From the NCBI GenBank assembly GCA_905221605.1, contig CAJNDS010000029.1, positions 62,001 through 126,000 of the forward strand: a stretch of 64,000 nt of DNA, read 5' to 3'. The position numbers and the translations under genes are program-made. Below, piece by piece: positions 58,842 through 64,000 of this stretch (positions are counted from its first letter, which is position 1; the number at the start of each line of letters is the position of its first letter). Below the pieces are notes generated by a model. The model did no database searches. It was not told the origin of the DNA and saw only the letters and a list, made by a program, of their open reading frames with translations. Origin of the DNA: Symbiodinium natans. Taxonomy: Eukaryota > Sar > Dinophyceae > Suessiales > Symbiodiniaceae.

Positions 58842-61800
58842 TCACCAGCCTTTCTTGCCTCCACCACCATACTTCCATTTCCCTTTGCCTTGGTACTTCC
58901 CCTTTGGGGCGTAGTGGTAGTAGGCGTAGTCTGGCTCCCAGTAGTTCTGGCTCCAACCGTCGTCGGCGTACCAGTCCTGCTGCTGGTGCCAACTTTCTTG
59001 CTGCCAGTCTTCTTGCTCTCGACTTCTTCTTCCTCGCTTTCCTTCTTGCTGCACCTCAGGCTCATCTCTCTCTCTTCTTATTTCTGTGGGGCTCTCCCAC
59101 CTTCCTGTCTTCTTGAAGTGCTTCGTCACGAGGTTCCAGTCTTCGGCACCTTTGATCCGCGCTCCTTTCACCTGCGCTGATCCTTTCTGATCAAGCCGAA
59201 CTGCTCGATACTCATTCGTGTCTTTGCAATACTCCCAGATCCAACCACAATCTGTGAACGTGACCACATTCCATCTGCCCTTTGCGTTCTTGCTACCTTT
59301 CTCTCCTCTCTGCGGTGGTTCTCGGTACTGCTCTTCTTCTTTCTCCTTTCTCTCTTCTTCTGTTCCTGCTGCTCCTCCTTCTTCTTTTCCTTCTTCGCTC
59401 GACTCTGCAACGTCGGGCGGTGGCGTGTATCCTTTCTTTGTCCACCAGTTTGGATCATACCACTGGCCTTTGATCCTGACCCACAATGCTCCTTTGTGGA
59501 TCTGCCACACATTGCCTTCTGCATCCTTCTTTCCTTCTGCTCCTAGTGTGGGCTTTTCATCTTCAGATCCTGAATCTTCAACTTCAACGACTTCAATCTC
59601 CTTCATTCTTGCTCTTTCCTTCTCTGCCTCAATCTCCGCTTGTGTCTTTCGTTCCTGTGCTTCCTTCAACTCCTTCTTTGCCTTCTCCTTCTCTTCCTTC
59701 GTCGCTTCTTGGGCTTCCTGCTCCTTTCTTCTCATTTCCTCATAGGCCTCTAGCTTTGCTCTTTGCTTCTTCGCCTTCTCCTTCGCGATTGCCTCGTTCC
59801 TTTCATCTTCCTTCTCCTGTGCTTCCTTCTCCTCCTGTGCTTTCCTTTCCTGTGCTTCCTTCTCCTCTTGTGCCTTCTTCTCCTTTGCCTTCTTCTTCTC
59901 CTCTTGTGCTTTCCTTTCCTGTGCTTCCTTTTCCTCCTGTGCTTTCCTTTCCTGTGCTGCCTTCTCCTGGGCCTCTTTCTCCTCCTGGGCCTTCTTTGCC
60001 TGCTCCTTTTGTCTCATTGCTTCGGCTTTCTTGTCTGTCTCCTCTTTCCTCCTTTGTCGTTCTGCTGCTTCAATCTTTTCCTCGTTGGCTTTTCTGATCT
60101 CTGCATTGATCCTGTCTTCCTCCTCTCTTCTTTGTTCTGCTGCTTCTAGCTCTTCTGCTTCTCTCTTTCTCTCGTCTGCTTCTTTCTTCATGTGCTTCGT
60201 GATCATGTCGTAGTCCTTCTTCAACTGCTCTCTCACCTCTTTGGCATCTTGCTTGTACGCTTCTTTCTGCTTCTCTAACTCTTCCTTCTCTTTCTCCAAA
60301 GCTTTCTTCTCTGCTTCAGCTTCACTGAACTTCGCAACCACCTTCGCCTTCATAACAAATGCTTGGTCACGATCTTCTTCTGCTTCCTTCGCCTTCTCTT
60401 CTGCTTCTTCTCTCTTCAACTTTTCTTTCTCCAAGGCACGTTCTTGCTTCTCCATCTTCGCGATCAGCTCGTCGAACTTCATCTTCACGGTCTCGTCGTC
60501 TTCGAGGACACCTTGCGAGCTCTTCTCTTTGTCTTCTTCTTCTTTCTTCTTTGTGACTTCACCTTCAGGCTTCTTTTCTTTGGGCTTCTCTTCTTTCTCA
60601 CCCTTCTTCTCTTTCTTCTGGTTCACTGCCAAGTAGACAATGATTGTCACCAGAACAACAATCACAGCCATGCACACGGGCACGAACATCTCAAGCTCAG
60701 GCATGCTCGTGAAAACGTGTGAAAACTTCATGCTGCTGTTGCTGCTTTGACCATGTAAAACTTCTTGTTCAACTTCTTGAAGTTCTTGAGGTGGCTCTTG
60801 AGCTGTAGAAAACGGACCAAACACAAAACTCATCAACTGCATGCAAAAATATCTTCGTGCTACAAAATCTCCTTCTTGCTGACCTGCAGATTCAACTGCA
60901 AAACCAAAAGCTGACAATAACGTCAAACCAAGTCTGCTTCCGGATACCTTTGTCAATCTTCTGACTGTAGCTGTGCTCTCTGCGGCCATTCGTTCTTCAC
61001 GACCGATTGCTTCTCGATCATCATGAACTTGAAGGATGTTCAAAAGTAGCTTCATTCTCGATGCGTTGAGGGGCTTGGTCCCTAAGTCGGCAGGGTTGAA
61101 AACAGTGCTCACTGCCTTCACGCTGCATAGGCCGTTTCTGGTAACTTCTTGCAACCAGAGCATTCTCGTTGCTAAGTGCTTGATACGACCAACACCTTGC
61201 CGATGCACAATGCCGCGTGCTGCACTGCTGTCTGTGTACGCCTTCATTCGCGCTGCTTTGCCAGAAAGGAACTCTACGGCTTCTCGAATGCCAATTCCTT
61301 CTGCGACAGCACCAGTGAGTGCGTAGTACTCGGACTCGCCACTGGAAAGTGCCACAGTTTTCTGCGTTCTTGAGTAAGAAAACGCATACTGGCCGTCCAG
61401 GAAGATGACTCCTCCTGATACAGATTTCCGGCTGCTCTTGTTGCCGGCCCAGTCGGCATCAGAAAATACTTCGACCAGGTGACTGCCACTCTCGATGCTC
61501 TTCTCGTTCTCATTCTCGGAATCTTGCTCCAAATTCTTGCTTCTTTGCAAGGTTGCCGTTCCAGGTCTCCCTGCTGTGTAGCAAACCGCATAGCCTGCAG
61601 TCTTCTTCAGATACAACGCGCAATGCTCGAGCTCTTTCTGCTTCTTCTGCGTAGGAGCCTTCATTCCAGTTGCCAAATTTCGGACTGCATACTGGATGTC
61701 AGGACGATCTTGGGCAAGATATAGCAGTACACCGACACAACTTCGGTACACATTCTTCTTGTTCTCGTCCAGCTCTTTTGTCTCATCGGTGTTCTGCACA

Positions 61801-64000
61801 TTTCCTGCTGCAGGGGTGGCTTTCTCTCTTCTCGATCCAAGGCGTAGCTTTTCAAGGAGCTTGGTGACATACTTGGTGTCAGGGCGGACAAACAACTTTC
61901 CGTCTTCATAGCTATACCTTCTCTTGAGAAAACGCACAGACTGCTTGGAAAATCCATTGCGATAATCTTCTTCTGTCAGAAAAGGTCCTTCTACTTGTAG
62001 CTTCACCTTCTTCGCTAAAGCTTCGAGGACGGGCTTCACCACTGCTGCTTTTCCTGCTACTTGAAGGTCATCGACATGTACGATGCAAACGGATACGACC
62101 TTGCCGTTCTTGATCAAGCGAAACAACGCTGGGTTCGCGATGCTTTTCTCATAGCCTTCTTGTTGCAAAAGTTCTGCACAAAATTCGCTCCACAGAAGAC
62201 TAGCATCTCTTTGTCCAGGAAGGACACGACCAAGACGCCAGCATTTGGCTTCCATTCCGTGTACTGCTTGACTTCCTTTTCCTCGTGGAATCTTGCAGTG
62301 TACAGGTCTCTTCTGGGGAACCTGCAAAAATGCATCTTTGATGTCAAGCGACCAAATACTCCATCGATTTGCCAATGCCAAAATTGGAATCAGCTTCGTC
62401 AACGACGGAGAGGTAGCTGGGCTGAACACATCTTCTCGCTTCGAGTTGTTATACTCTCTTGCTACCAGCCTTGCTCTTCTCTGCCAACATCTTCGTGGCT
62501 TCAGGGCTTCATGAGGAACTTCTTGTTGCCCTTCAGGGATCTCGTTCTCGCAGATGACGTTTTCTGACTCCCGAAATCTCCAGTCGAAAACCAGCTTTGT
62601 TGTCAACCAAACAACTTCTTTGCTCTCTTCTTGCTCCATGGGCACCTCTTCTATGACACCCATCTTTGTCAATCTGGAAACTTCTTTTCCTGCTGCGGCA
62701 TCGTCAAAGATCTCGAGGTCTTCTTCTGCGAGTTGAGGAGGTCCTGCTTCCTCTGAGAAGAAACTCTCTGGAAGGACTTGAACTTCTTCTTGTTGCTCTT
62801 CATCGCTCCATTCATCTTCTGTCTCAAAGTCACCAGCTTCACTGCCTGCAAAGCAATCTTCTTCTTCGTCCGACCTCTCATCATTGTCGGGCATTCTTTC
62901 TGCTCTCATCACCGAAGACGATGCTCCAGGTCCAAACCTGGGAAGCTCAACTCTTGTTCTTGGGATCTTGCTTGGTGAACCAACACATTCGAAGTCTGGT
63001 CTGCTTTCTCGATCCATCTTTGCTTCTTCAGGAACTTCTTCTCTTTCATCTTCATGCTCGGAAACCATATCTGCAAGAGGATCATGCTCATCATGAACAA
63101 GTTCAAATTCTTGAAGCAATTCTTCTGCATCTCTTCTTGCTTTCTCTTCATCACTTGTTGGAGGATCAGAGGCGGCTTCGTCTGCAACTTCATCTTCAAG
63201 GCTCTTTCGTTCTTCACCTGCTGCAACTGCTGGAAGAATAATCTGCGGAGAAACCAATCTTTTCTGAGGTAGTACTCGGCTGCCAAGTGTGTTGTTCTTG
63301 ATCGACCAAGTGAAAACGTTCACGCTGCTGATGGCCTTCGCGTCGTAAGCTTCACCAACTGGTCTCGCACTTCTTGATGCGTGAATGCCATCGCTCTGGA
63401 AAGTAAGCCACATTCCAGATTCAGTCTTGCCGAGGAACACTCCGAACGTCCACAAACGGTCACCTTTGCGCTTCGGTCTCAAGCGTTTCACCATAATCGT
63501 GCTTGCAAATGGCACGAGTTCTCCTCGATACGGTTGGCCTGTCATGAATTCATACGGCGTCTTTCCTGTTGCTGAGGACCGATGAAAACGGTTGAGTAGC
63601 CACGCAGAGTGTCGCATTGCCCACGACATCAGTGGGTGTTCATGGCTAAGAGGAAGTTCTGTCTTCACTCTGACCTCATCCAGGATACAATTCGCATGCC
63701 TTCTGACTGTTTGGACTGCACGCTCGGCCAAACCATTGCTTTCGTGATCATGGGGTACACTTGAAAGAAGTGTAGTGCTCAGGCCATGCGCTCCACGCAT
63801 TTTCTGGAGTGCAATTTTCAAGCTTCTACAAACACCTTCATTGTCTGCCTTCACATTGATTTCTGAGTACCCAAGCTGCAGTGTAGCTGTAGTCAACGCT
63901 TCGGTCATGTGCCTCAGCGCATCTGCGCCTCCTCTTCTTGCGACGGGCACGGCGACAAACCACTTGGACCATGCATCATTCGCGATCAGCGTGACCATGG
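58842..64000 (-). CDS. pol: Copia Pol polyprotein with unusual membrane/coiled-coil C-terminal extension (5' cut by window)
   Basis: At least 1,718 codons; the first Met seen (63996-63998) is probably internal. Residue numbers count from it. Integrase core 1-160: second catalytic Asp52 in KADNEG, Glu92 in NGLAER, then the copia GKTPYE box at 145-150; the first catalytic Asp is outside the window. Acidic linker 260-440. Reverse transcriptase 460-800, with DIKDAFLQVP (552-561) and HVDDLQVAG (641-649, catalytic Asp643/644). RNase H 842-990, with Asp847, SSGESEY (Glu890), Asp923 in TDSSAA, and NPADLGTKPL. Beyond this, where copia Pol normally stops, come one hydrophobic segment (1105-1125), a Glu/Lys/Ala-rich coiled coil (1127-1470, with EAQERKAQEEK-type repeats), Trp-rich stretches (1497-1520, 1575-1590, 1664-1688) and a Gly/Lys tail ending KKGW. 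No internal stop or frameshift is seen. Confidence 0.93.
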   Translation of the reverse strand, partial: MVTLIANDAWSKWFVAVPVARRGGADALRHMTEALTTATLQLGYSEINVKADNEGVCRSLKIALQKMRGAHGLSTTLLSSVPHDHESNGLAERAVQTVRRHANCILDEVRVKTELPLSHEHPLMSWAMRHSAWLLNRFHRSSATGKTPYEFMTGQPYRGELVPFASTIMVKRLRPKRKGDRLWTFGVFLGKTESGMWLTFQSDGIHASRSARPVGEAYDAKAISSVNVFTWSIKNNTLGSRVLPQKRLVSPQIILPAVAAGEERKSLEDEVADEAASDPPTSDEEKARRDAEELLQEFELVHDEHDPLADMVSEHEDEREEVPEEAKMDRESRPDFECVGSPSKIPRTRVELPRFGPGASSSVMRAERMPDNDERSDEEEDCFAGSEAGDFETEDEWSDEEQQEEVQVLPESFFSEEAGPPQLAEEDLEIFDDAAAGKEVSRLTKMGVIEEVPMEQEESKEVVWLTTKLVFDWRFRESENVICENEIPEGQQEVPHEALKPRRCWQRRARLVAREYNNSKREDVFSPATSPSLTKLIPILALANRWSIWSLDIKDAFLQVPQKRPVHCKIPRGKGSQAVHGMEAKCWRLGRVLPGQRDASLLWSEFCAELLQQEGYEKSIANPALFRLIKNGKVVSVCIVHVDDLQVAGKAAVVKPVLEALAKKVKLQVEGPFLTEEDYRNGFSKQSVRFLKRRYSYEDGKLFVRPDTKYVTKLLEKLRLGSRREKATPAAGNVQNTDETKELDENKKNVYRSCVGVLLYLAQDRPDIQYAVRNLATGMKAPTQKKQKELEHCALYLKKTAGYAVCYTAGRPGTATLQRSKNLEQDSENENEKSIESGSHLVEVFSDADWAGNKSSRKSVSGGVIFLDGQYAFSYSRTQKTVALSSGESEYYALTGAVAEGIGIREAVEFLSGKAARMKAYTDSSAARGIVHRQGVGRIKHLATRMLWLQEVTRNGLCSVKAVSTVFNPADLGTKPLNASRMKLLLNILQVHDDREAIGREERMAAESTATVRRLTKVSGSRLGLTLLSAFGFAVESAGQQEGDFVARRYFCMQLMSFVFGPFSTAQEPPQELQEVEQEVLHGQSSNSSMKFSHVFTSMPELEMFVPVCMAVIVVLVTIIVYLAVNQKKEKKGEKEEKPKEKKPEGEVTKKKEEEDKEKSSQGVLEDDETVKMKFDELIAKMEKQERALEKEKLKREEAEEKAKEAEEDRDQAFVMKAKVVAKFSEAEAEKKALEKEKEELEKQKEAYKQDAKEVREQLKKDYDMITKHMKKEADERKREAEELEAAEQRREEEDRINAEIRKANEEKIEAAERQRRKEETDKKAEAMRQKEQAKKAQEEKEAQEKAAQERKAQEEKEAQERKAQEEKKKAKEKKAQEEKEAQERKAQEEKEAQEKEDERNEAIAKEKAKKQRAKLEAYEEMRRKEQEAQEATKEEKEKAKKELKEAQERKTQAEIEAEKERARMKEIEVVEVEDSGSEDEKPTLGAEGKKDAEGNVWQIHKGALWVRIKGQWYDPNWWTKKGYTPPPDVAESSEEGKEEGGAAGTEEERKEKEEEQYREPPQRGEKGSKNAKGRWNVVTFTDCGWIWEYCKDTNEYRAVRLDQKGSAQVKGARIKGAEDWNLVTKHFKKTGRWESPTEIRRERDEPEVQQEGKRGRRSREQEDWQQESWHQQQDWYADDGWSQNYWEPDYAYYHYAPKGKYQGKGKWKYGGGGKKGW

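Larger units (their letters stand above)
58807..64000 (-). mobile_element. Ty1/copia-type LTR retrotransposon, 3' part
   Basis: Domain order integrase, reverse transcriptase, RNase H is that of Ty1/copia (Pseudoviridae-like) elements, not Ty3. One long uninterrupted frame suggests a recent or active copy. Gag, protease, the N-terminal part of integrase and the 5' LTR lie beyond the window end. It shares the minus orientation of the recognised genes. Confidence 0.92.

Noticed and set aside
1..64000. Dinoflagellate spliced-leader gene
   Set aside because: I looked for the known 22-base leader core (GTAGCCATTTTGGCTCAAG) on both strands and did not see it.

Overview
The window looks like nuclear DNA of a dinoflagellate, probably Symbiodiniaceae-like. 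Every intron I can reconstruct from protein homology (12 of 12) has an AG|G acceptor, and several use GC or GA donors instead of GT. The supported genes all lie on the minus strand. A TTTAGGG-type telomere-like tract is present, and the right end is a Ty1/copia-type retrotransposon. None of this looks bacterial, and I found no tRNA, rRNA or CRISPR.

Layout, left to right. 1-260: edge of an unassigned minus-strand gene. 927-1615: a four-exon homologue of CTF8, a small subunit of the Ctf18-Dcc1-Ctf8 clamp-loader complex. 1616-2933: no recognisable gene. 2934-46192: one enormous minus-strand locus. Its 3' end (2934-4686) is a nine-exon Peptidase S74 cassette, the intramolecular chaperone/auto-processing domain known from phage tail fibres and animal MYRF, with its Ser-Lys pair intact. 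Directly upstream and in frame lie 41.3 kb (4832-46171) of about 1,148 tandem 36-bp units, each encoding 12 residues. Three unit types (A, B, C) rotate as a 108-bp higher-order repeat. The 5' end (45641-46192) is a better kept block of GSxLSV units.

The array is the most striking object here. Units differ strongly from each other, yet the 36-bp register holds for 997 consecutive units without net insertion or deletion, with a single 3-bp deletion near 10250. It is broken by 61 in-frame stops (50 TGA, 8 TAA, 3 TAG), all at the last codon of a unit, only in B or C units and never in A units. In the 88-unit stop-free block 30338-33505, Asp9 of A units and Gly9 of C units are invariant (29/29 each) while other positions vary. 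A plausible reading is a giant beta-solenoid-like fibre with an S74 trimerising/self-cleaving cap. The stops mean the array is either decaying, spliced around as a repeat-derived intron, or recoded. RNA data would decide.

46.2-58.8 kb holds no confidently assigned gene. It contains a 93-bp tandem repeat, a large trinucleotide microsatellite, a 75-bp alternating purine-pyrimidine tract, a 39-bp inverted repeat, polypurine modules with G8/C8 hairpins, and a 200-bp direct repeat. 58842-64000 is the 3' part of a copia-type Pol polyprotein (integrase, reverse transcriptase, RNase H) with an unusual C-terminal extension of about 700 residues: a membrane segment, a long charged coiled coil and Trp-rich segments. 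It is cut by the window edge.
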